Below, in pieces: positions 44,771 through 53,970 of a stretch of 64,000 nt of DNA. Both the position numbers and the translations under genes were made by a program. Origin of the DNA: Mucilaginibacter sp. (lineage in GTDB: Bacteria; Bacteroidota; Bacteroidia; Sphingobacteriales; Sphingobacteriaceae); NCBI GenBank assembly GCA_028288305.1, contig JAQBOA010000016.1:146881-210880 (forward strand). The letters run 5' to 3'. Under the pieces are notes generated by a model. It did no database searches. It was not told where the DNA came from and was given only the letters and a program-made list of their open reading frames with translations. How positions within the stretch are numbered: the stretch's first letter is position 1; every line of letters begins with the position of its first letter.

Positions 44771-45802
44771 CTATGAAACTAATTTAAATTGATGGGTTAT
44801 GATCAGGTTTGCGTTTGCTGTTGCATCGGCATCCGGGCAGTCAATTTCAATAATATCCTCTGGCTTGCGTTTGCTTAAACCTGTGCGGTAAGTTTTGTCA
44901 TAATAAACCAAAACGATACGGATAAAATCGACCATTCTACCTTCATTTATTGCTAAAATGGCGTTTTTGGTTTGTTCGGGACCAAGGCGTTTCCATATTT
45001 TTTCGGTACATTCTTTTAAAAAGCCTTTGTCGAGCTTTCCATATTCGCTAACCAAAAATTTAATCCGCTCTTCCAATGGCACCCTGATTACTGTAACCCT
45101 TGCTTCACGCATCTGTCGCCATAGAGGATTTGGGATAAAACGTTTGCCTATGGTGATGCTCTCATCTTCTATCCATACAGGCTGGCTCTTATTTAAGTGC
45201 TCAAGTTGTGCAGCCAGGTTGTTTTCAAATTGTTCCTGGCTGGGCTGTACCATGGCATTCATAGATCCATACGCCGAACCTTGATGCTGAGCAATACCCT
45301 CGAGGTCTATAACTTGTTCACCTTTCGCCTTTAACCCCATTAATACCCTGGTTTTCCCTGACCCTGTTAACCCTCCAAGAATTTGGATATTAAATTTATC
45401 TTCAAACTTATCAAGTACCCAGCGGCGATATTTTTTATAACCGCCTTGCAGCAGGTACACATCAAAGCCATATAAACTTAACGCCCACGCCATGGCCCCG
45501 CTACGCATCCCTCCCCGCCAGCAATGCACAGCAATTTTTTTACCTGGCGCAATATCCAACGCCTGTCTTATAAACCCCGACCATTTAGAACCCGTAAGAT
45601 CAAATCCTAATAAAATAGCCTGCTCGCGTCCTACCTGTTTATAGGTGGTGCCTACTTGTACCCTTTCCGCGTTAGTAAAAAGCGGGATATTGTATGCACC
45701 ATAAATATGGCCCTGTTCAAATTCGGCGGGAGTACGCACATCAATTACTGGAATAAAATTATCTAGTTTAAGAAGGTCATTGATGTCGATGTTTTTGATC
45801 AT
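44771..45802 (-). CDS. mnmH: tRNA 2-selenouridine synthase
   Basis: A 343-residue two-domain enzyme (SelU/YbbB). The rhodanese domain has the active Cys94 in AVHCWRGGMRSGAMAW, and the following P-loop is GGLTGSGK (143-150). It replaces sulfur of 2-thiouridine at the wobble base of tRNAs for Lys, Glu and Gln with selenium from selenophosphate. It is paired with selD and no selA/selB or tRNA-Sec is in view. This suggests that selenium is used for tRNA modification here. Confidence 0.93.
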   Translation of the reverse strand: MIKNIDINDLLKLDNFIPVIDVRTPAEFEQGHIYGAYNIPLFTNAERVQVGTTYKQVGREQAILLGFDLTGSKWSGFIRQALDIAPGKKIAVHCWRGGMRSGAMAWALSLYGFDVYLLQGGYKKYRRWVLDKFEDKFNIQILGGLTGSGKTRVLMGLKAKGEQVIDLEGIAQHQGSAYGSMNAMVQPSQEQFENNLAAQLEHLNKSQPVWIEDESITIGKRFIPNPLWRQMREARVTVIRVPLEERIKFLVSEYGKLDKGFLKECTEKIWKRLGPEQTKNAILAINEGRMVDFIRIVLVYYDKTYRTGLSKRKPEDIIEIDCPDADATANANLIITHQFKLVS

Positions 45803-45979
45803 TTTAATTTACATTGCTTGCCTAACCTACATTTACTCAACAAAACTTAGCTTTCTAAAACCATCTTCGCTACTCTGCTCCAGTTGCACCCAAAAGTACA
45901 AGTTTACCCTTCTAAAACTGCAATATACTCCATAACACAACAATTTTTCATACCTTGCATCATTCACCATAAAAACATA

Positions 45980-47191
45980 GTGACATTCCAGGATTTCAAT
46001 TTTAACGAGCATTTATTAGAAGGCATTTCAAGTATGGGGTATACAACTCCAACCCCGATTCAGGAAATGGCCATCCCGATCATATTAAACGGACAGGATA
46101 TTATTGCATGCGCCCAAACCGGCACGGGCAAAACAGGGGCTTACCTGTTGCCTGTGATTGACCATATCAGCAAAAATAAAAAACACCAGATCAGTACGCT
46201 TATTTTAGCGCCCACACGCGAACTTGCCCAGCAGATAGATCAGCAGGTTGAAGGGCTTGCTTATTTTACAGGCATCAGCTCTATAGCTGTTTTTGGGGGC
46301 GGCGATGGTATGGCTTACGAACAACAGCGCCGGGGTATTCAAAACAACGTCGATATGATCATTGCTACACCCGGCAGGCTGATTGCCCATCTTACCTCGG
46401 GTGTATTAAAATTAAACCATCTAACGCACCTGATACTGGATGAAGCCGACCGCATGCTGGATATGGGCTTTTCGGATGATATTATGAAAATAATCAGCTA
46501 TCTGCCAAAAAACCGGCAAACGCTGTTGTTTTCGGCTACTATGCCTGGCCGCATCCGTTCGCTGGCTAAAACTGTTTTAAATAATCCACAGCAGATCAAT
46601 ATTGCCCTATCGCAACCCGCCGTTGGTATCGATCAGCAGATCTACCGGGTACACGATCAGCAAAAAACACCTTTACTGCTTATGCTGCTAAAAAATGGCT
46701 CGTTTGCAAGTACCATAATTTTTGCTTCAAGAAAGGAAATAGTAAAAGCGCTGGCAAAGGAGTTGAAGGCTGCGCATATTAATGTAAGCGCCTTTCACTC
46801 CGATCTGGAACAAAAGGAAAGAGAAGACATATTGCTGAACTTTAAAAACAAACAATTGCCGGTGATTATTGGTACAGATGCATTATCGCGTGGTATTGAT
46901 GTAGAAGGTATAGACCTTGTAATGAATTATGATGTGCCCGGTGACCCTGAAGATTATATACACCGTATAGGACGAACCGCGCGTGCAGAAACTACCGGAA
47001 CTGCCATTACTTTTGTTAACCATCGTGATGAGCGAAAATTAAAGAGTATAGAAATACTTATTGATAAGCCGATAAGACTTATTGATGTTCCGGATGAATT
47101 AAAAGCAATTCAACCATCTAAGCAGGAGCACTCGCCAAATAAAAGGCCACAAAGAAGGCAATGGGGCAATAAAAATAAACCTAAAAAATAG
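45980..47191 (+). CDS. DEAD-box RNA helicase
   Basis: A 403-residue ATP-dependent RNA helicase of the RhlE type. The Q-motif region FNFNEHLLEGISSMGYTTPTPIQ, AQTGTGKTGAYLLP (P-loop), LDEADRMLDMGF, SATMP and HRIGRTAR are all present. The tail after residue 380 is rich in Lys, Arg, Gln and Pro, as usual for RNA binding. I chose the GTG at 45980 because an upstream TTG would add 32 residues that look non-coding. It is transcribed away from mnmH. Confidence 0.9.
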   Translation: MTFQDFNFNEHLLEGISSMGYTTPTPIQEMAIPIILNGQDIIACAQTGTGKTGAYLLPVIDHISKNKKHQISTLILAPTRELAQQIDQQVEGLAYFTGISSIAVFGGGDGMAYEQQRRGIQNNVDMIIATPGRLIAHLTSGVLKLNHLTHLILDEADRMLDMGFSDDIMKIISYLPKNRQTLLFSATMPGRIRSLAKTVLNNPQQINIALSQPAVGIDQQIYRVHDQQKTPLLLMLLKNGSFASTIIFASRKEIVKALAKELKAAHINVSAFHSDLEQKEREDILLNFKNKQLPVIIGTDALSRGIDVEGIDLVMNYDVPGDPEDYIHRIGRTARAETTGTAITFVNHRDERKLKSIEILIDKPIRLIDVPDELKAIQPSKQEHSPNKRPQRRQWGNKNKPKK

Positions 47192-47230
47192 CTTTTAAAA
47201 TATATAATCTAATGAAACCAGGTACAGCCT

Positions 47231-47347
47231 GTCCCGAATTATTCGGGAAGGAGAAAACTTGTACGACTGCAAAGCGGACTGTGCTAATTGTTCATGCACA
47301 GCGGTAACGCAATTCGTTTAAGATTTCTCGTTATCACTCGAAATGAC
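47231..47347 (-). repeat. MITE-like intergenic repeat with GTCATTTCGA end, copy 1
   Basis: Read on the minus strand it starts GTCATTTCGAGTGATAACGA and continues to GAGAAATCTT, then ends in AAGTTTTCTCC and a small TCCCGAA...TTCGGGA palindrome. The element at 57173-57266 shares the same start and the GAGAAAACTT block, so they are members of one family. Confidence 0.5.
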
Positions 47348-47382
47348 AAATTCTTTATTGTTCATCTTAAATGAACTGTATC

Positions 47383-48492
47383 CTATTTCAATTGAAGATC
47401 ACTGCGAACGGCATAATGATCAGATAATTTTTTTTCGATTATCAGATAATTTTTAATTTCAAATTGCGGGCTGGCCATTATATAATCAATCTGAAAATTG
47501 GGAAAATCACCATTATAAGTACGGCCAAAGCCAACGCCTCTTTCATGAAAAGCATTTTTTAAGCCCCTCGACATTTCATTAACCGCGTATGATGCTGGTG
47601 TATCATTAAAATCGCCGGCAATAATGTATGGATAAGGGCATTGCGCTGCATGTTCTTTTATTTTTATTACCTGGTCGCTCCTTTTTATAAAGGCATTTTT
47701 TAATTTGCTCCCTAAACGCCGAGTTGATGAAATATCGGTTTTCCCCTGGTTACCTATGCTGTTTATATACTTATAATCTTGCGGATCAAAACCAATTGAC
47801 CGTAAGTGCACACTATATACCCTCAATTGCTGATCTCCCTTTTTTAAGTCGACATAAATACAGGCATTTACACTCAACTTATCTGAGATTGGTATTATTC
47901 CATGGTCAATTATTGGGAACTTTGAAAAAATTGCTATTCCGGTAGCTTCATCGCTATTAAAAAGTATTGGTTCAAAATAATAAAAGTCAGACGCCATAAT
48001 CTTTAAAATGGAATCGCGCATATCGTATTTGCCATGTCCACGCGTATAAAATTCCTGTATGCCTATAATGTCTGGCTGCTGCTGATTTATGATTTGCAAT
48101 ATCTCTTGCTTTGTTGAAACATCATTCTTTGAACCATAATGTTTAAAATTATGTACATTATAAGTCATCATCCTGATTATTTTCCCACTTTTAAGTGCAG
48201 GATCTGTGATGGGCTTACGAAAACCTATATTATTATTCAGAACATTCCATCCGCAGGCAATACAAATGATTGATAAAAGGAAATACCATTTTTTCCGCAC
48301 TAGCCAATAGGCAATCATAATTAAATTGGCCATTAATAAAAAGGGGTATGCTAAACCAAAAAAAGCAATGAACCACGCTTTTTTTGGATCAGCAACAGGC
48401 GCGAGATAGCTTATTAATAATGCGAGGCATAAAAAGCAGTTTAACCACCATATGATTCTGTCAACTAAAAATAGCTTGCTTTTAACCTTCAT
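47383..48492 (-). CDS. Membrane-anchored endonuclease/exonuclease/phosphatase family protein
   Basis: A 369-residue protein with an N-terminal membrane region of about three helices (residues 1-95) and an EEP domain. MTYNVHNFKHYG, GIQEFYTRG, YSVHLRS, IIAGDFNDTPASY and SDHYAVRSDLQL are the five catalytic blocks. It may hydrolyse phosphodiesters or phospholipids outside the cytoplasm; the substrate is unknown. I chose the ATG at 48492 over a GTG at 48507. It overlaps the rhomboid gene by 11 bases, so it follows it in an operon. Confidence 0.87.
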   Translation of the reverse strand: MKVKSKLFLVDRIIWWLNCFLCLALLISYLAPVADPKKAWFIAFFGLAYPFLLMANLIMIAYWLVRKKWYFLLSIICIACGWNVLNNNIGFRKPITDPALKSGKIIRMMTYNVHNFKHYGSKNDVSTKQEILQIINQQQPDIIGIQEFYTRGHGKYDMRDSILKIMASDFYYFEPILFNSDEATGIAIFSKFPIIDHGIIPISDKLSVNACIYVDLKKGDQQLRVYSVHLRSIGFDPQDYKYINSIGNQGKTDISSTRRLGSKLKNAFIKRSDQVIKIKEHAAQCPYPYIIAGDFNDTPASYAVNEMSRGLKNAFHERGVGFGRTYNGDFPNFQIDYIMASPQFEIKNYLIIEKKLSDHYAVRSDLQLK

Positions 48493-49354
48493 TATTGTTG
48501 CTTGCACGAAATAATATCTCTTTTTCCTGCTTGCTCAGGCTGTCATATCCCGATTTGGAAATTTTGTCTAATATAAAGTCTATTTCTTCCTGGCGGGGAA
48601 TACCTGAAGAATTTTTTAAAGGGTTTTTAGAAACAACCTTCAATTTTGATTTTGACCTAAACAAATTAGTAATAGCTCCAATCCAGTCATTTCCCCTTTG
48701 TACTTGCTTAATATATACAAATCCCATCCAGGCGCCGCCAAGATGCGCTATTTCACCGCCGGCATTAGGCCCCACAATTCCAAGGAAATCAATAATCACA
48801 AAAAACAGTACCAGCCATTTTAACTTTACCGGACCAATAAGTATTAAAGATAATGTATAATCAGGCAGTAAGGTAGCAGTGGCTACAATAATAGCCATTA
48901 CACCGGCAGAAGCACCAACCATTGTACTATTAAAAGAAGCATGCGATTCTGTAAAAAAAGGAAAAACATTAAAGCTTATAATGTAAAGTAAAGCCCCGGC
49001 TAAGCCACCCATTATATATAATCCTAATGTGCGCTTTTTGCCCAGGTATTCTTCAAATATTTGTCCCATCCAATAAAGCCATAGCATATTAAACAGGATA
49101 TGGAAAACCCCGGCATGCATAAACATATAGGTAAATGGCGTCCAGAAACGGATTTCTAATTTGGGTAAGTACGCCGTTAGCGCCAGGTAATCCGCACTGT
49201 AGTTATCGATAAAATTACTGCGGAAAATAAATTGTTCAAGGGTGCCGGTAACATTGATCACCAAAAAAACAATTATATTTATTCCGATCAGCAGATTTAA
49301 TTTACTGCCTGAGCGGAGCATTTTATATTGTATATCTTTCCAGAGGGTACTCAT
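48482..49354 (-). CDS. Rhomboid intramembrane serine protease, long form
   Basis: A 290-residue six- or seven-helix membrane protease. The catalytic Ser is in NSTMVGASAGVMAI and the His in GEIAHLGGAWMGF, with HILFNMLWLYWMG (the HxxxN helix) before them. A cytoplasmic C-terminal tail of about 80 residues (NRDF-like RSKSKLKVVSKN) distinguishes it from its neighbour. It precedes the EEP gene and lies near the second rhomboid and mutL on the same strand. Confidence 0.9.
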   Translation of the reverse strand: MSTLWKDIQYKMLRSGSKLNLLIGINIIVFLVINVTGTLEQFIFRSNFIDNYSADYLALTAYLPKLEIRFWTPFTYMFMHAGVFHILFNMLWLYWMGQIFEEYLGKKRTLGLYIMGGLAGALLYIISFNVFPFFTESHASFNSTMVGASAGVMAIIVATATLLPDYTLSLILIGPVKLKWLVLFFVIIDFLGIVGPNAGGEIAHLGGAWMGFVYIKQVQRGNDWIGAITNLFRSKSKLKVVSKNPLKNSSGIPRQEEIDFILDKISKSGYDSLSKQEKEILFRASNNNEG

Positions 49355-49610
49355 AAAATTAAATTCATCTAATTTGGATAACTTAATTTTTTAAAAAAAG
49401 TTGTTTAAATATTGTGATTTTACAATGAATAAACATGATACGTTAATTTGTTCCTTTTCCTTGTTAATCAGGCTTTAAAAGCCAGTTATAACCGGCTGTA
49501 TAAGCAACAAAGAATTTAGACATGCAATATTTTGCAATTATCGTATCTAAACAAATTTAATGCTTTTTTAGGATTAAAACGTATACAAGTGATTACAACA
49601 AATATGTTAC

Positions 49611-50327
49611 TTAAAAAAAATTCTTTGGACCCTGTAACCCCCAAATTTTTATAAGTATAAAACCCAAAAGCGCGCCGCCCAAATGCGCAAAATGGGCCAC
49701 ATTATCACCTCCGAATTGACCGAAACCTAAAAATATCTCAATTAAGATGTATACTGGTATAATATATTTTGCTTTAACAGGAACAGGAATAAACAGGATC
49801 ATCAACTCCATGTTTGGATACAGCATTCCAAAAGCAACTAGTAAGCCAAAAATAGCGCCGGAAGCGCCAACAACTGGGGTGTCATAAATATCCTTTAATT
49901 TAGACAAAGCTGCAGGATCAATCGTTTGAGTATCATACGGTAATGTAAAACCCCCTATTAGTGAATGTACTTCAAAAGCCTGTACCAGCATTTGAAATGC
50001 AATGGCACCTATACCGCAAATAAAATACAGATTGAAGAAGCGTTTAGGTCCGATTGCGTATTCTAATATAGGGCCAAATGAAAATAAAGCGAACATATTA
50101 AAAAGTATATGCTCCCAGCCTCCATGTATAAACATGTAGGTGATAATTTGCCATACCCTAAAATATGGTGAGTTAAAATAAAATACACCCAAATTACCAA
50201 CAACCAGGTTATCATATCCCCCCCTGCTTAATACAATAAAAGGAACAAAACAAATGAGGTTAATAATTAGCAGGTTTTTTACAACCGGAGTTATATTGGA
50301 GAAAGGTGATTGCCTGTATGCGTTCAT
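49611..50327 (-). CDS. Rhomboid intramembrane serine protease, short form
   Basis: A 238-residue membrane protease. HILFNMFALFSFG, TPVVGASGAIFGLLVAFG (catalytic Ser) and VAHFAHLGGALLGFI (catalytic His) are intact. It follows mutL with a 19-base gap, so the two are likely cotranscribed. A 256-base AT-rich gap without a clear feature separates it from the longer rhomboid. Confidence 0.91.
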   Translation of the reverse strand: MNAYRQSPFSNITPVVKNLLIINLICFVPFIVLSRGGYDNLVVGNLGVFYFNSPYFRVWQIITYMFIHGGWEHILFNMFALFSFGPILEYAIGPKRFFNLYFICGIGAIAFQMLVQAFEVHSLIGGFTLPYDTQTIDPAALSKLKDIYDTPVVGASGAIFGLLVAFGMLYPNMELMILFIPVPVKAKYIIPVYILIEIFLGFGQFGGDNVAHFAHLGGALLGFILIKIWGLQGPKNFF

Positions 50328-50346
50328 AATAAAATATTAAGGTTGT

Positions 50347-52203
50347 TTATTTATCAAATCGTTCTAATAGTTCGTTAAGAGTAAAGGTAGTAATCACCAG
50401 TTTGCCATTTAAGGCTACGTTAGGCATTTCACAGGCAAAAAGCTGGTCTATTAATAAGTTCATTTCTTCTAATGACATCTTTGTGCCTGCTTTCGTTGCA
50501 GCGTTTCGAGCTAAGGACCTGGCCAGGCTGTCGCGCTTGTCCAGCTTTAAAATCGACTGATTATTTTTAAAGCCTTCCAATAGCTGCTCCAGTAATTCGT
50601 TTTCGCCCACATTATTCAAATCTGCAGGTATACCCTCAACTACAACCGTATTTTTACCAAATTCACGAATATCAAAACCCAGCGCACGAATATCGGGTAA
50701 AAGTTCCTTCAATAATTCAAAGTCGCTGCTATTTAATGTAACAGATTGCGGAAAAAGACTTTGCTGACTAACGCCCGAGTGGTTTTGCAATTGCAGCAAA
50801 AAACGTTCGTATAAAATACGCTCATGTGCCGCCTGCTGATTGATAAGCATAAAACCCGATTTTATTTGCGATAGAATAAACCGGTTATGCACCTGGAAAA
50901 GTTGCCGCTCGCTTGGTTTATTAATTTCCTGTTCATCGGCTACAATGCTTTTTTCATTGTGGATAGGATGCTGAACATTAATTTCTCTTTTGCTTATTTC
51001 ATAAAGCGTATCCCAGTTTTGAGGTATTGGTGAACTGCGATGTTCGCCGCTGTTTCGCAAAAATGGAATTTCACGCTCTGTTTTCTTGTCGGAATTAAAA
51101 GGATTAAAATCCGGGTTAAAGGAAATGGTCGGGGCAACAATTTCATCAAAAGGTTTTGGAGTTACCAGGTGCTCAATGCTGTTTTCCTGGTCAAAGTCCA
51201 GGCTTGGCGTAATATTATAGCGACCCAACGAGCGTTTTACTGCAGCACGGATAATGGCATATATCGCTTTCTCATCCTGGTATTTTATCTCTGTTTTGGT
51301 AGGATGAACGTTAATATCAATTTTTGATGGATCAATATCTATAAAGAGCACATACATCGGAAACGTATCATCCGGCAACAGTTCATAAAAAGCCGTTAGC
51401 ACTGCATGGTTTAAATAAGCATCCCTTATAAAACGATTGTTTACAAAAAAGAACTGCTCTCCTCGTGTTTTACGGGCAAATTCGGGCTTGCCTACAAATC
51501 CGTGCAGCTTAATAATTGTAGTATCTTCCTCAACCGGAACCAACCGCTGATTATAATTATTGCCAAATAAATGAATAATACGTTGTTTGAGTGTGGCGGG
51601 AGGCAAATGATAAACTTCTTGTCCATCATGATGTAAGGAAAAAAACACTTGCGGATTAGCCAATGCCACACGCTGAAATTCATCAATAATATGACGCATT
51701 TCTACCGGGTTGCTTTTTAAAAAATTCCGGCGGGCCGGTACATTGAAAAATAAATTTTTAATTGAAATGGAAGTACCTGTATTGGCTAAACAGGCTTCCT
51801 GACTTAAAACTTCCGATCCTTCAATAAAAATACAAGTACCCAGTTCGTCTTCATACCTCCGGGTTTTTAGCTCTACCTGTGCAATTGCGGCAATAGATGC
51901 CAGCGCTTCACCCCTAAAACCCATGGTGCGGATGGCAAACAAATCTTCGGCTTTCTTTATTTTTGATGTGGCATGCCGTTCAAAACTCATGCGTGCATCA
52001 GTAAGGCTCATGCCGCAGCCATTATCAATAATTTGTATCAATGATTTGCCCGCATCCTTAAGTATGAGTTGTATTTTATCTGCCCCGGCATCAATCGAGT
52101 TTTCAACCAATTCTTTTACCGCAGACGCGGGCCGCTGCACTACTTCACCCGCAGCAATCTGGTTGGCAACGGCATCCGGTAAAAGCTGAATAATATCTGT
52201 CAT
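50347..52203 (-). CDS. mutL: DNA mismatch repair protein MutL
   Basis: A 618-residue GHKL ATPase for mismatch repair. The N-terminal ATPase has IAAGEVVQRPASAVKELVENS and IDNGCGM, GFRGEALASI and the DNA-binding loop, and a variable linker follows about 340-420. In the C-terminal domain the endonuclease motif DQHA(x)2E(x)4E is altered to NQQAAHERILYE. SLARNAATKAGTKMS is conserved. The start at 52203 matches the family. It is divergent from an amidohydrolase gene with a 135-base shared control region. Confidence 0.94.
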   Translation of the reverse strand: MTDIIQLLPDAVANQIAAGEVVQRPASAVKELVENSIDAGADKIQLILKDAGKSLIQIIDNGCGMSLTDARMSFERHATSKIKKAEDLFAIRTMGFRGEALASIAAIAQVELKTRRYEDELGTCIFIEGSEVLSQEACLANTGTSISIKNLFFNVPARRNFLKSNPVEMRHIIDEFQRVALANPQVFFSLHHDGQEVYHLPPATLKQRIIHLFGNNYNQRLVPVEEDTTIIKLHGFVGKPEFARKTRGEQFFFVNNRFIRDAYLNHAVLTAFYELLPDDTFPMYVLFIDIDPSKIDINVHPTKTEIKYQDEKAIYAIIRAAVKRSLGRYNITPSLDFDQENSIEHLVTPKPFDEIVAPTISFNPDFNPFNSDKKTEREIPFLRNSGEHRSSPIPQNWDTLYEISKREINVQHPIHNEKSIVADEQEINKPSERQLFQVHNRFILSQIKSGFMLINQQAAHERILYERFLLQLQNHSGVSQQSLFPQSVTLNSSDFELLKELLPDIRALGFDIREFGKNTVVVEGIPADLNNVGENELLEQLLEGFKNNQSILKLDKRDSLARSLARNAATKAGTKMSLEEMNLLIDQLFACEMPNVALNGKLVITTFTLNELLERFDK

Positions 52204-52297
52204 TCTATAAAAATCCCCTTGTCCTCCAATTGGCGGAAAGTTTTCGATGCGAAATTAATTATTTGCTGGCATAACTTTATGTATTTGATTTTGTATA

Positions 52298-52305
52298 TAG
52301 TTTTG
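52298..52305 (+). promoter_or_regulatory. Candidate -7 box for the amidohydrolase gene
   Basis: TAGTTTTG matches TAnnTTTG and ends 33 bases before the amidohydrolase ATG. A CTTTATG element about 19 bases upstream could serve as a weak -33 box. Confidence 0.35.
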
Positions 52306-52338
52306 TAGTTTACAACTTTTTACGATAGCTTAAATCCT

Positions 52339-53970
52339 ATGAAAAAAATCTTCCCTTTATTGCTGATTCTTGCAGCCTCCTGTAAACAAAAAGATTACAA
52401 TGCCGACCTCCTGATTAAAAACGCATTGGTTTACACTGTCAACAACCATTTTAGTACCGCTGATGCATTTGTTGTAAGTTCCGGAAAAATTGTTGCCGTT
52501 GGCAGAGGAGACACTTTGGAACAAAAATATTCTGCACGGCAGGTAATAGATGCCGGCGGTAAGCCGATATATCCTGGTTTTATTGATGCACACACCCATT
52601 TCTTTCATTATGGATTGGGTTTGCAGGAAGTTAAGCTTAATAAAACAAAAAGTTGGCGGGATGTTATTGATTCAGTAAATGCTTATGCCCGCAAAAATTC
52701 GGAAGGATGGATAATAGGCAACGGTTGGGATCAGAATAAATGGAAAGTAAAACAATTCCCTAATAAAGCCAAGTTAGATTCAATGTTCCCGGTAAGGCCG
52801 GTAATGTTAAACCGGATAGACGGACATGCCATTATTGTTAACCAGGCGGCATTGAATATTGCCGGCATTAAACCCGGACAAACTATAGCCGGTGGCAGAA
52901 TTGAAACTATAAAGGGAAAACTTACAGGTATACTTATAGATAATGCGCAGGGACTAATCAGGCGTAAGATACCGTTGCCAACCGACCAGATGACAGAATC
53001 GGCGCTTTTAGATGCACAGGGTAACTGTTTCGCTGTTGGCTTAACCACAGTTGATGATTGCGGACTGCCTTATACCATGGTAGGCACTATAGCTGAATTG
53101 CAGCACAAGGGCGCTTTAAAAATGCGGATGTATGTAATGCTTTCTGATAATGCTGATAACTACGCTTATTTATTTAAACGTGGGGTATATAAAACGCCGC
53201 GCCTGAATGTGCGTGCATTTAAAGTTTATGCCGATGGGGCATTGGGGTCAAGGGGGGCTTGTTTATTAAAACCTTATTCCGATCAAAAAAACTGGAGTGG
53301 ATTTTTACTAAGCAGTCAGCAACATTTTGAGGATGTTGCAAAAAAATTAGCTGACAAGGGATTTCAGATGTGTACACATGCCATAGGTGATTCGGCAAAC
53401 AGGGTGATTTTAAAAGTTTATGCCAGTGTATTAAAAGGTAAAAACGACCGCCGTTGGCGTATTGAGCATGCACAGGTGCTGTCACCTGATGATATTAAAT
53501 ATTTTGGCGAATACAACATTATTCCATCTGTACAGCCTACTCATGCCACATCTGATATGTACTGGGCTGGCACAAGACTTGGTAGTAAGCGTTTAAAATC
53601 AGCTTATGCTTATAAACAATTACTTGAACAAAATGGATGGATACCGTTAGGTACTGATTTCCCCGTGGAAAATATTAATCCAATGTATACGTTTTATGCT
53701 GCTGTAGAGCGGAAGGATTTTAAGGGATATCCGGAGGATGGCTTTCAGTCGGAAAACGCCTTAACCCGCGAAGAAGCTTTAATGGGCATGACTATTTGGG
53801 CAGCAAAGGCAAATTTTGAAGAAAAAGAAAAAGGCAGCATCGAACCGGGTAAGTATGCTGATTTTGTAATACTTGATAAAGACATTATGAAGATAGATGG
53901 ATCCGAACTGCCAAAAGTTAAAGTTTTAAAAACATTTATAAATGGAGAAAAGGTTTATGAGAGAAAATAA
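52339..53970 (+). CDS. Secreted lipoprotein amidohydrolase, YtcJ-like
   Basis: A 543-residue metal-dependent hydrolase. The lipobox LILAASCKQK marks Cys near residue 15, so the protein is probably anchored outside the cytoplasm. PGFIDAHTHFFHYGLG has the metal-binding HxH, and CTHAIGDSAN, WRIEHAQVLSPDD and LGTDFPVENINPMYTF complete the YtcJ/DUF3369-like pattern. The substrate, an amide or ester, is unknown. The serine hydrolase gene overlaps its end. Confidence 0.88.
   Translation: MKKIFPLLLILAASCKQKDYNADLLIKNALVYTVNNHFSTADAFVVSSGKIVAVGRGDTLEQKYSARQVIDAGGKPIYPGFIDAHTHFFHYGLGLQEVKLNKTKSWRDVIDSVNAYARKNSEGWIIGNGWDQNKWKVKQFPNKAKLDSMFPVRPVMLNRIDGHAIIVNQAALNIAGIKPGQTIAGGRIETIKGKLTGILIDNAQGLIRRKIPLPTDQMTESALLDAQGNCFAVGLTTVDDCGLPYTMVGTIAELQHKGALKMRMYVMLSDNADNYAYLFKRGVYKTPRLNVRAFKVYADGALGSRGACLLKPYSDQKNWSGFLLSSQQHFEDVAKKLADKGFQMCTHAIGDSANRVILKVYASVLKGKNDRRWRIEHAQVLSPDDIKYFGEYNIIPSVQPTHATSDMYWAGTRLGSKRLKSAYAYKQLLEQNGWIPLGTDFPVENINPMYTFYAAVERKDFKGYPEDGFQSENALTREEALMGMTIWAAKANFEEKEKGSIEPGKYADFVILDKDIMKIDGSELPKVKVLKTFINGEKVYERK

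Noticed and set aside
45884..47191. Longer DEAD-box helicase from the TTG at 45884
   Set aside because: The 32 added residues look like translated upstream DNA; the conserved Q-motif region begins right after the GTG at 45980.
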